From positions 558,001-622,000 of the forward strand of contig JAEBUN010000023.1 in assembly GCA_023014365.1 (NCBI GenBank): a DNA stretch of 64,000 nucleotides, written 5' to 3'. The notes under the pieces are model-generated. The model saw only the letters and a program-made list of their open reading frames with translations, made no database searches and was not told the DNA's origin. The DNA comes from Lepiota brunneoincarnata. Taxonomy: Eukaryota; Basidiomycota; Agaricomycetes; Agaricales; Agaricaceae. The position numbers were made by a program, and so were the translations under genes. Positions 46,370 to 56,849 of the stretch are shown here, piece after piece (the first letter of the stretch is position 1; each line of letters begins with the position of its first letter).

Positions 46370-47795
46370 TTACAGTATACACGAAGATTTTAAGGCGTTT
46401 TGGAGTATTGTTTCTTTGAGAGCAGTAACCACCAATCGGAAGTTATCTGTATCTAGCCGGCATAGGCTGGGAAGAGGATGAGAAATATTACTACAGAAGG
46501 GAGTAGCTTCACGTACTGGGGATATACACTAAGGCGAGCACGATTCACCTGCATGAATTTCCAAAGGATATATTTAGGCGGCCTTGTTGATATCTCGACC
46601 ACCTGCATATTCTGGAAATATATCCGCTAGTGGGTCCTACGAACTCTTAGTGTAGCAGGTTTGAAGGTGCAAAGTAGATGTAAAGCAGCTGACCTTTGCA
46701 ATCTTGGTCTTGAATATATCAATTTTGGTCAGCATGAGAATGATTGACGAGCGTCTGAACCAAGGGGAGTTGACCACGCCGTCAAAAAATTCAAGTGACT
46801 GGTGTATCCGAGTCTGAAGCAATGGTCAGGAAAAGAAATTACATTGTTGAAAGAGGCCTAACTTGACCCTTGGAGTCAACAGTGTTCCTGTCATAATCAC
46901 TAAGGGCAGCGCAGAAGATCACGGATGTCACCGATTCGAAGTAACAAGTCCATTTTCTGCGTCCAAAGAGTTGACTCCCTACGTCAGTCAATTCCACCCT
47001 ACCGAGCCAACAGCATTAGCAAGGGAATCAAAAGTTTGAAAGGATGTTAGCATACTCAAGCACACCCACACGAAATTTGGTTGTTGTGACATGATTACAT
47101 TCTCTGCGAGCATAGAGCACGTCTCTGCTTGTCGGAAGATAGCCCGGAGCACCGATACGTAAAATGTTTTCAAAGAAACTGAGAACATCACGAGTCGGCC
47201 CGGCATCAGGTGAAACTAACTGCTCACTATGCAGCGGAATCCGTGAGATAAAACTTGTCCGAGTGGCGCTCAAGCATATCGGGAAATAGAGGATCTCGCC
47301 AGAGCTGGTAGACACCCTTTGCCATCTCTGCAGAGAATTCAATGTTAGAGGGGTCCAGATTGTAAGTCAAAACGGTTTCCAGCAGTAACTGAGGAGATAG
47401 CGTTGGTCATAGTGGACTGTAGATACGGTTGGCAACTTACCTGGTTGGAGACACTCACGCACTCTATTTCATTTTCAAGCATGTATATGGCAGCCGATTG
47501 AATGGACTCGATGATGTTCTGATAGATTGCAGAACGGTACTTGAGGCGATCCTCAGGGTAGAAAATCACCGTCCTGGTAATAGCTTTGTATCGAGTTGCA
47601 AATAGAAGTCTTTCCGGAACCCTTTTTGCCTGACTGGAATATAGGTCAGTGCGTCAGGGGAAGATTTGAAAACATACCCAACACAAGAATTCTGCATGCG
47701 GAACGGCGCGTATCCTGTTGTTGTAGCCAGTGGTCAATCTTTTCAGAGTGCTTTCTGTTCCGACGCAGTTCCATCATGGAGGAGTACAGACCCAT
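46370..47795 (-). CDS. Atypical G-protein alpha subunit 2 (tandem paralogue, one frameshift)
   Basis: This paralogue has the same exon plan as G-alpha 1. It starts MGLYSSMMEL (47795) and ends ETILQNALKSSCIL (stop 46370-46372). The P-loop is GKKGSGKTS, switch I reads LYARRECN, the region before it is IGAPGYLPTSRDVL, and the G4 box is LTKID. Exon 1 is 47678-47795 and exon 2 is 47441-47629. Exon 2 is one base longer than expected by comparison with copy 1, breaking the frame near 47545 (after YYQDGDF). The C-terminal LDTDNFRLV..LKETILQNAL is closer to a canonical G-alpha than that of copy 1. It may be a recent pseudogene, or the extra base may be a sequence error. Confidence 0.75.
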
Positions 47796-48687
47796 CGTAG
47801 CTGTACACAACGCAAGGAGGCTTAGGAGATGGTGGTTGTGAATGGAGACAGTTAACCATGACTACGACGAGGGCGAGTCGTACCTACGTATGCCGTACAT
47901 GATAGAGAAATACTTCAGGGTGATCAAACCACTGCCATCATGGGGCCCAGTCCTCTTGATCCGCTTGACTGAACACTGAAGAGCATCGTGCGGCTTTAGA
48001 AAGTCAGAACCACAGCAAATCCGATTGAGGGCAAGTTGGTGCCGAATGCTTGCAAATATCACCGACAAGTGTGTACGTCACCCACGCTGCGTGCCTCACT
48101 GGTGGACCTCTTGGCCTTCATATTCAAATTCCACTGAAGGACACACCTCATAAACCCATATCCTTGATTGGATCGTTTTTCGATCGTAGCTATGGGACTA
48201 CTGGTGGTTACGAACGACTACTGAGTCTGGGGGAGGAGGGAGTCGTTCATCATCAAGGGAATAATGGACCAGAATTGCCCGCACACAGGTGTTATTTGCA
48301 ATTGAGCAAAACGTTCAGCGCACTCATGCTGGCCCTGATACTCGAGGTTATTGGGCCTTAACCTGTACTTGTGGATCTGCACGCGGAAGTGGGTTCCTTC
48401 AACGATCACAAGGCCTGCGCTGCTCATGATCCTGACCTCCCTTTATTGCTACTGATTCAATCGTGTATACATGGTATCCTTGACGATCATAACGACCATC
48501 TCTCCCCTGCTCCATAACCTGGTCGACCCTATCGCCCAAGAAGAGATCAACCATGATCCAACGATTTCAGCACCAGAGAAAGTACTCTATGCGGGTTCGA
48601 CTGTTTTTCGGGATTTCGGGTTGACCACCATCATTAAGCTCCTGACAGCCAATCAAGGGTAAAGTATAGTAGTATACATTTCCAATG
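47796..48687. other. Unassigned sequence upstream of G-alpha 2
   Basis: A minus frame at 47862-48068 corresponds to the unassigned frame upstream of G-alpha 1. A plus frame at 48471-48662 has no known domain. 48600-48687 leads into the shared 3' flank of copy D (TTTCCAATGTTAG). Confidence 0.4.
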
Positions 48688-50433
48688 TTAGTCATCATGT
48701 ATGGCAGCAAAATTAATTTTTGCAGTATATATAGGAACCCCATCAATAGCACTCTGTTGGGGAACAATCAAATCTGAATGGGGGGGGACAATGAAAACAA
48801 ATTGCCACTCCACCCGGGGTGGGAAACCTAAGTAGCTAGCAAGGTCAAGAATCTTCGGATTGATTGAATGCTCCTCTGCGATGGTGAATTGAAAGAGGTA
48901 GAACTTATCGTGTAAAAGTATGAAGGAGTCAACTGCAACTTGGCGGGAAGACACGGGAATATAGTAGACGTTGTGTTCAACTTTCAATTCGGTCTTGGGC
49001 TCGTACTCGATCGTTTTGGAGGGTACAGTCTGGAGTTTCAAATCCACCCCGGTTGTGGGAGGGGCAGAACGCCATCGGGGTTTCTTCTTAGAGGATTTGT
49101 GCCCAAGCCTCATCTGAACGAGGTCAAGCGAAATCCTTGTTGCAAAATCGGAATGAACAGCTCCTTCGAAGGCCATACCGGCCAGCTGCTTGGAATCAGG
49201 TATGCTCGAAAATGCCGAGTATAGCCGGATCCTATCCTCTCGTTTTTGCTCGCGAATTTTGTTGACAAGCAATTGTTGGATGTGGGGGGAGATGGGAGCG
49301 ATCACAGGTTGGAAGAATTCGCCGGGCGGGTGAGTGACCAAAAAAAGTGAATTGCGACACCTCACTCATTGAAAGGTCTTGCGATTCATCCACAAGTCTC
49401 TCCATGCTGGTTGCTGTGATCTTCTTCACTGCAGAGGAAACCTTGTTCCCATACTCTTTTAAATGTTCTTCCTTCCACTCGACGCAGAGACGGGGCATAG
49501 GACCCCAGCGCTCATATAATTCAAGTATGTGTTCTTTCGAACGACTATAGATGAATTTCCTGGGTGTCGCAGTTTCAATATTTGTGGTTTGTGAATTCAG
49601 AGCTGGAAAGTTCACAGTTGTATAATTTCCTCCCTGCTCCATGGTTTCATAATCAATAAGTAGCGCTCTGTTGTCTTGTTTAGATGTTTCCACCGATTCT
49701 GCGCCGGCGTAGTCGTGTAGAAGATAACCATGTTGGTGCCAGGCTGGGCGAGGTTTTCCAGGGCCGCGGATCCATTTTGGGCATCAATGAACACCCAGAT
49801 ATTGGTTTCGCGTAAGAAATCGGCAGGCACCCAATCCCTAGACAACTGATAGGCACCCTCTGCCGCAAAGAGATAATAGCAGCCCCGATCAAGCCACATG
49901 AATGGCCGCTTGTCAGCAGTGCAGCGACGTGCAGCATAAGTCAACCAGATCGTCTTCCCTTTGCCAGTCATGAGCTCGAGAGTAGAATTGGGCAGGTGTA
50001 GTTAGAACTTACCTATTCCAGGCTGGCCTGTTATCACGAAGCTCGGAGTCTGTTGATCACTTGCAGAGATCGCAGCCTCATACCTCTGTTGGCAAGCGTC
50101 GAAAATTCGAACATATTCGGCACGAACCCAGATGGGTTTCTTGCGGAACGGTTGGACGTTGAGAACGCAGCAGTCGTCAGTTATATCCGGCTCCTGATCG
50201 TCGACCGCAGTTGGCTCGCCACTCTCATCTACGTCCATCTCTGACGACCCTGTTGCTTTATCTCGGATGTTTGCCTTGCGCCACGCATCCCTCTCTTCTG
50301 CTATACTCTCCTTGCCCCAAAAGTCTTTATGAAATTTTGCAAAAGGATCGTCCGAATCTGGGTCTAGGAGAGTGAAGTGTTCTGCGGCGGAGTGTTTGAC
50401 AAAGGGGGGGAGTTCGTTGAGTTGTTTTTGCAT
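48688..50433 (-). pseudogene. RHS/Crinkler-like NTPase-nuclease gene, copy D
   Basis: This is the best-preserved copy. Exon 1 (50013-50433) starts MQKQLNELPPFV and runs to GQPGIG. The intron 49959-50012 has a good donor (GTAAGT) and splices to complete a canonical Walker A, GQPGIGKT, followed by YAARRCTADKRP. Then come IWVFIDAQNG (Walker B-like, hydrophobic then D), MKPWSREEIIQL, an intron, ILELYERWGPMPRL and the nuclease-like C-terminal domain: FEGAVHSDFATRISLDL, LFQFTIAEEHSIN and WQFVFIVPPHSD, ending at 48688. One extra base near 49350 (within the codons after EVSQ) separates the NTPase and nuclease parts into different frames. The family resemblance is to RHS-type Crinkler proteins; a role in conflict or host interaction is inference. 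The frame break makes a full-length product unlikely. Confidence 0.78.
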
Positions 50434-51005
50434 GGCTGACGGTTGCAAAGGTTAGGTGGATACTTAATCAGTTATGAGACAGGGCAGGAGGACAGTTTAG
50501 GATTGCTTACAGCAGTGAACGATGCCAAACAGAACTGCTTATCCTGGGGCGCGAGTATGCATTGTGTGTATTTGAATCTCTATCATCCTCTCTCATGACC
50601 GTGGCTATTCTTTGTCATAGGACTAGATATTATAATAGCCTCCCACATACAGTCAACCAGGAAATTGTTGGAGCGTACAAACGCGTCCCTGAGACATAGG
50701 ACACATCGCGAGAGTCGGGACTGCGAGTCCGGAGTCCGGACCCCGCTGCATGCCACGTATTTAGGCATGCAGCAAGTACACTTTTCCTTCTCGGACAATG
50801 ATCATTTAACTACGTTGATTTATATTTAACCTAGACCTTTCTTTGAGACCGCTTTCCTCAGTTCTCGTCGTAAACGAATGCTGAGGTGGGCTCCCATATC
50901 TATCCTACATGCATCCTGCAGATACTCATGCTACGTAGCTTAGTGGTGTTTCTTACAGAGACTTTGATCATCTATAAGGAACACAGCAATCACGACATAT
51001 TTCCT
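50434..51005. promoter_or_regulatory. Divergent region between copy D and an RGP1 fragment
   Basis: It repeats the 16566-16998 arrangement in inverted orientation. The block GAACGATGCCAAACAGAAC lies at about 50517-50535 and the family leader (reverse of TGTCTCATAA) at about 50470. About 50560-50900 has no counterpart in the first copy and no gene. Confidence 0.55.
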
Positions 51006-51492
51006 CATGCCAGGTATCAATATAGCACAGCCAGACCACGAATCCCTCGTCATAACCCCTCCCAGTCGTCCCTTTCGCAAGGCGAGCACCCGCGTCACCG
51101 CCACTTTCACCAACACTCGGACACCCGAGGCTGGCCCCTCTGGTCCACGCACACCCACAGACATATACACACAAGCGTGGAGCGCACTCAACTTCACCTG
51201 CACCTACTACCGACTCCACGCACCCCTGTCGCACCACTCCCTTGATGGGAGCTACCCACGATGCCCTTCCAGAGCGGCCAGGATGGACGATTCTCCGTTA
51301 CTAGAGCAACGAAGGAATAAACTATTAGCAAAGTCGTTGTCGCGCGTCGATCTCATCGCACAAGCTAGATGAACAGCTAGAAGAGTGAATCATGCCTGCT
51401 TCTGCGCCAAATTCCGAGCAGATATTCACCGATGTCAACCAATGTAATGTGTTTGAGTGTCTTTCGCTGCAGCATCACCGTGTTTAATCGAG
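51006..51492 (+). pseudogene. RGP1 5'-end fragment 2
   Basis: It starts MPGINIAQPDHESL and continues with TVTFTNTRTPEAGPSG in a shifted frame, then LLEQRRNKLLAKSLS, ending with the first RGP1 intron donor region (CAATGTAATGTGTTTGAGTG at about 51440). The frame is broken near 51050 and again further on. Retention of intron sequence shows DNA-level copying. It corresponds to about 16030-16565. Confidence 0.8.
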
Positions 51493-51737
51493 CTTAAAGC
51501 CTTGTTTACGCAGGGCTAATGACATGGTACTGTGTGTCTCTACATCGCGTGACCAGGGCACTGCTACATAACCGCACGGGTGGATCGCGTGCGTCACTGT
51601 GAAACAGTGGAGGGATGCTCGCCAGTCTCTCTACCGGTCGTTCCCTATCCTCTTACTGTCTTACTTTTTTGACTTTTTTTGCTTACTACAAGCGTTTACG
51701 AACTCCGTCATTTTTTTCAATGAGTGATGATGCCCAG

Positions 51738-51925
51738 TTACAGTCCTTGTCGAAAGATAGCCTGGAGCACCGATACATAATATGTTTTCAAAGAAACTGA
51801 GAATATCGCGAGTCTGCCTGGAATCAAGTGAAACTGACCGCTCACTATGCAGCGGAATCTATAAGATAAAACTTGCCCGAGTGACGCTCAAGCATCTCAG
51901 GAAATAAAGGTCTTGCATATTACTA
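51738..51925 (-). pseudogene. G-alpha fragment (third copy)
   Basis: This short match to the exon 3/exon 4 junction of the G-alpha genes includes the intron between them (segments matching 44890-45050 and 47145-47300, with CTCACTATGCAGCGGAATC). No other exon is present. Confidence 0.75.
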
Positions 51926-52359
51926 CCAGCGGATGTCTTAGCATCGTGTTACGGTGTAGCCCAGCGCGGGCAGTCTCTGACAGTTTGTTCCCTAGTATAT
52001 CATCGATCAGCCAGTCCAGCAGGGTCTCTTAAAGCCATGCAGTACCTCGTTTGGTATGGTTTATTTCATTGTCTATGCTGACGAACACGTTGCGTAGTTT
52101 CTTCTGCCATAGTCCCATATGCACGGAACCCACAAGTAGGTTCATCCCCCCTGTGACAACTGAAAACTAGGGTCGGATGGTTAGTTCCTCGCCCCCCTCT
52201 GGCTCAAATACTCCTTCATCTGGGCGTGGTGATACTCTTGTTCTTCGGGTATCTTGCTGGTCATTCTCATCCAAAATTCCTTTGACAAAAACGAAGCTCA
52301 AAAGCGTTACCGTCAGGAATGAAGCTGAAAGTTGCTCTCCCAGTTGAAGCGTCTCCATG

Positions 52360-52720
52360 AGCAGGTTTAGTCATGCCAGGCCCAGCGCTCAGGGTGGTTG
52401 CGGAGGTGCCCGTGTGTGGCAAGTTGCGGACTCCTCGGGAAAGACCTCGAACGATGCTGCCAGTTTTTGCCACTGTCTCAAGCGCAACATAACATGGGTT
52501 AAGGAGCTCGACATACACAACATCTTTGTGGTTTCTGACCCCCTATTCTTATTCTTATTATCACACAACTTGAAAGGTATACAAGCAACGTACCGGCGAT
52601 GCATCTATCCAATCTATTCGCCAAACTTAGCCTTCTCGGCGAGCCCTTCCATCATCTCCATTTTGAAACTTAGTCCACGGTGCCCGAGCTCGAGACTGGC
52701 TTCGTCGAACCGACCCTTGG
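52360..52720 (-). pseudogene. RSC1-like fragment
   Basis: The minus strand carries LSAGPGMTKPAHGD (compare the RSC1-like linker before the BAH domain at about 42520) and, at 52500-52700, decayed sequence related to 42940-43120 (ACATACACAACATCTTT, CCGGCGATGC). Pieces between are missing. The upstream part, 52160-52360, is not matched to anything I recognise. Confidence 0.5.
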
Positions 52721-53139
52721 CTGTCCTTTTGGGCATACATGGTGTCACGATCTGCCGGCCGCCGGCCGCCCAACCGCTGCTTAGATGTCTTTTTTTTTTT
52801 TGTGCGTGATGTTTGCTGTTATTTGCCCAGATTCTTGCTAAGAAAACATAACATTTGTTGCGATTCAGGCTTCAAGTCCAAGAATACAAGAATCCGTCCG
52901 TGGCTAGATGTAAACTGCCACTGCGCAACGCTATCATCCTCTCTAGGCGGATATACCCAAGTCTGTTGAACTAGTGCTTATCAAAAATCGTCATCATCAA
53001 AAAAAAACACAAGTTGCCGGAAGAAACGGTACCACAAAAATCCCCCCCTCTCAAGATATGATGTACACAGCTCCTGTTTCATCCTTCGGTCATCAAGTCA
53101 TACCTGTCATGATTCATATTATCCAACCACACAAACTCC
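52721..53139. other. No supported gene
   Basis: It includes a T run (52788-52801) and an A run near 52999. It probably holds the 3' end of the zinc-finger gene. Confidence 0.4.
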
Positions 53140-54795
53140 TCAGAAAACCAAAACCCGACCCAACATAATCCCTCCACTACCGCCAAAATTGATGTTCCGA
53201 ACATCTTTCCCGCCCAACCCCAGTCCATGACCCAATCCGGGCCCAGGAAGCACGTTCTTCCACTCTTGCGGATGATACGGTGTCGATGCTACATTCTCGT
53301 CCCACGAGTCTCTCTCCTCCCGGGGCAAGTTGCGACGCACAGGCGGCAATGGGAGAGGCGTCGACCAATAAAGTTCCTCGCACGCCAAATTGAAGCTCCT
53401 TAGCGACCACGGAACCCAAAATGAGGGGGACGGTGCGCGCCTGCGACGTTTCTGACCTAGGCGGTTTATCTTGCTTTTGACCCGTGACCAGTGCTGCTCG
53501 GCGATTGTCCATTGGAAGGTGAAGAGGAAGTGGAAGAGGAGCTCGATGTGGATCCGGTTGAAGAAAGGGCGCGACCGCGCTTTGCCGTGCCGGCTTTGGC
53601 ACTGTCTTGATTCCCCTCGACAAGTATGACGGATGGCGTCCCACTGCCACTTGCTGGGGGAGAGCCAGAGGGGGATGTACTGGATGTGGTGACATTTACA
53701 GGTTTCAATATGCAGCGTCGGACGTGTCGATTCAAGTTTGACGCCACTCCAAATCGACGACCACAGGTTTCACAGACAAAAGCTAAAGTACAAGGATTCT
53801 AGTCTTCAGTTTTCCGTTGGCCGATGATCATCACCGAGCTTACCCTTTTCCCCGGTATGCACTAGGAGATGCTTTCATTTTGTTCCACGATCGGTAAGTG
53901 ACTTGTCCCTTTGCATACAAGCAGGCACCAGGGGCTCACCTTTCTAAGCGTACTCGGACGGTCAAAACTATGATAATCAATGAAGACAATTAGTTTACAG
54001 CGACCCAAATGCATCCAGACCGCCAGGGCTGACCGTTTATGGCACATCGTACACGCATGCTTCTTCTCCCGCGATAAAATGTCAGGCACAGGCATCACTC
54101 CAGCGGCATCCGCCACCCTAGGCGACACCTGCATCGCAGACTGCTGGTCTGATAAAGCAACGTCCATCACAATGTGCGGAGTTGGCTCCTTTCTCCGTCC
54201 ACTCGGATTCAGCAAAGCAGCCATGGCAGCAGGAGTAGGCAGCTGGGCAGTGGGCGAGCGTACGGGGTAAGGCTTGCGATTGCCCCACTGTAACCGCGCT
54301 TTTAACTGTCGCTGCCAAGTCCAAGAACGCAGGATCCGATGGTAACGCTCCAAGTGCCCCGATACGAAGCTGAGGAAGCGGAAGTACGTGTGAGTGGGGA
54401 TGTGAAAGTGAGTGCGAGTGTGGAGGGGGAGGAGGAGCTGGAGCTGGAGTTGCCTGTCCTGTCGTATGGTATTCCCATTGCCATCCCTGGGCTTGTTCGT
54501 AGTGACCCGGTATATCCTCGGGGTGGCAGTATTCCCTGCCGGACACATATGTGTGCGTAGCAGCCGTAGTGGTGCTTTCGGTGAATGCCAGGCCGGTGGC
54601 GTCAAAGCCAATGCTAGTGGTGCCAGCTGCAGCTGCAAAGCTCATCGAGGAGAGCCCTTCGACACAACCGCTGGGCGGTCCTCCTCGGTCAGTCAAAAAC
54701 CGACAGTCTTCATGTGGGTACGTGAGCGATGATCCTCTCGAGAAGCTGCCAGCAAAATTATCTCCTCCGCTTGTCGCGAGATATTGGTCAGACAC
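53140..54795 (-). CDS. C2H2 zinc-finger protein, putative transcription factor
   Basis: The N-terminal exon (from Met 54795, MSDQYLATSGGDNF) encodes about 220 Ser/Thr/Pro/His-rich residues. Then come two C2H2 fingers assembled over short exons: HACTMCHKRF with DRPSTLRKHLLVHTGEK, and AFVCETCGRRFGVASNLNRH with VRRC. Introns fall inside and between the fingers at about 54044, 53940 and 53850. A Ser/Pro-rich segment follows, then a conserved C-terminal patch (RAPSPSFWVPWSLRSFNL, ENVASTPYHPQEW), ending FGGSGGIMLGRVLVF at 53140. An upstream Met near 54868 (MQAQYNISSYPS) looks like the real start but is out of frame by one base. This is either another single-base break or an intron I could not place. 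DNA binding in the nucleus is expected from the fingers; targets are unknown. Confidence 0.8.
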
Positions 54796-56849
54796 TGTGG
54801 AGTACGCGCTCAGGGCGGGGTGGTAGTAGTCCTACCGAGGGGTAGGACGAGATGTTATACTGGGCTTGCATGGGGATGAGCGGAATCGGAAAAGTGGGTG
54901 AGTGAACGTTGTGCAGAGATGTTATATATTTTCCGATCTCTTAATACGTCCTCTGTTCAAGAACGAGGTGAGAATTCCTGAGGAAGCCTAGGCACCTGTC
55001 CACACCTTTCTCGATACCTTCGCGGCCCATTTACGTGGTCTCGCGGAGCTGAAACCGAACCTGGCATGCCCAAATCTCCCAGGCAGCATGATGAGATCAG
55101 TGAAGGAAGGAAAGGATTGGTAGGGGCGAAAAGTTTAAATTGTCGGATTCCTTCAGATTCAGCGGGTGCCCACTTATCTCAAAGGTGAATCTTCTCGACT
55201 TTTCCATTTTGCAAAGCCATATGCTCGAGGCCCTCGACCCAAGCAGCACCGTTCCCATCCCAGCCGATCCACCTGAAAGGCTGCTTCAAATCGCCCAATG
55301 GCAACATAACCGCGCCGCATTTCTGATAACGACCTATTCTGAACTGAGATCGGCCATTGTCCTCATGTCTGGACACATGTTGATGTAGTCCAAAAGTGGG
55401 AGTCAATGCCCAAAGCCTTTGAACAATCCCACCCTCATGCAGCATGCCCCATGCACCCGGCCCTACTTAGCAAGCGGGGCGCTTGTCGTACTGCGCAAAC
55501 GAACCCCTATTCACCCAGTTTGTGGATGGCATCTGTCCGTCATCAGTGCATCATTCGGAATTCATCGCATCGCGTTCCATTGTCAAGGACGACCAGATGG
55601 GGCTCGAGTAAATGACTCTCCGGGCTTCTCTTACCTCATTATCGCTCTACATAGAAGCCCAACTATATCAAACGCCGGTGCTAACTTCTTTTTTCCTTTC
55701 TGCAGCAGAATTTTCCGTCGATGCGAATATGATACGGTGCAGGTGTCATTCGTAGCCTAGGCAGCCATGCCGGGCTGTGTTCATCTTAGCGAAACGGCGT
55801 GCACAAAAAGAACAGACTTATCAGACGGATGATCCATCAATCACCGAGTATCTACTCTTTAGCCCTTCGCCAAAGTACCAAGACCAGCTTCTCGTCATCA
55901 CGAGGACCAATCCTGCTGTCTAGAAGAACTCATCACACAATACACACACACCAAGGGCCACTTTTTCCAACCCCGATTCTGTCATTCGTATCTGATTCCG
56001 AGTCTTGCTTTATCCAGCAGATTGGCCCACTACTTCCCGTGCCCACACACGCCCTCAAAGGTTATTCATTCATATCCGGACCCTCTACAATCTACAATGA
56101 ATAAAATATATTTCCAAATCCACTCAAACCCCTAGTTTACGCAGGTCAGCGACTGCCCTTCAAACCAAAACCGACGATCATAGAGGACATCCCCGGACGT
56201 CGGATGGAATATGCCGCAAGAGAAAAAAACCGGGGGAGTCTACGTTCGTTTTCCGATGGTCAGGAGCCTGAAAAAGCCAAAGAGGGTCTAGTTCTCTCTC
56301 GGAATTTACTCCGTCCCACGGCACACACATAACCCCCGCACTCGCTGAGTTTGTGAAAGATGCGAGGGTGGGGACTTGAGAGAGAGAGCTTTGAAGAAGT
56401 GCCGCATTTCCGGGAGAGCTCATCCGAACATGCTGGGCTAGCGGCCGCGTTCACTCCTCCCCCTAATCCAAAACAGAGGCTCTATGTTTCTCGGTTCGCT
56501 TCATTGTTATTTCGATTCCTACCAGCTCAAGACACGTTCTTTTCATTTTTCGTCTAACTAGACGCCGTTCTTGTTATTAACAGAGCGATGTTCACGTCTA
56601 TTATGACACGTGCACAACATTGTCTCTGCGATGTGACATTACCTATTACCACATCCCCCCCCCTTCCCCCCCAACCATCTCCGTCGATCTGGAGATCACC
56701 CTCTTTTCTATCACATGCAGTTCATACTGATTCCATATTACAACATATTACTGTGGGCTAGTCGTATAAACCATCGCCCACATTGATGGAAGAAACTTTG
56801 AGCGGCGGACATATCAATAGTACTTCTCTGCGATGCAACCTTCCAAGAT
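54796..56849. other. Intergenic; unresolved short frames
   Basis: 54796-54868 probably holds the first codons of the zinc-finger gene. Opposed frames at 55140-55388 (+) and 55179-55445 (-) both look somewhat protein-like; I cannot choose between them. The remainder shows no gene. C-rich runs occur near 56655. Confidence 0.4.

Noticed and set aside
55140..55445. Opposed ORFs between the zinc-finger and GH99-like genes
   Set aside because: Both look partly protein-like on opposite strands; without homology I cannot choose.
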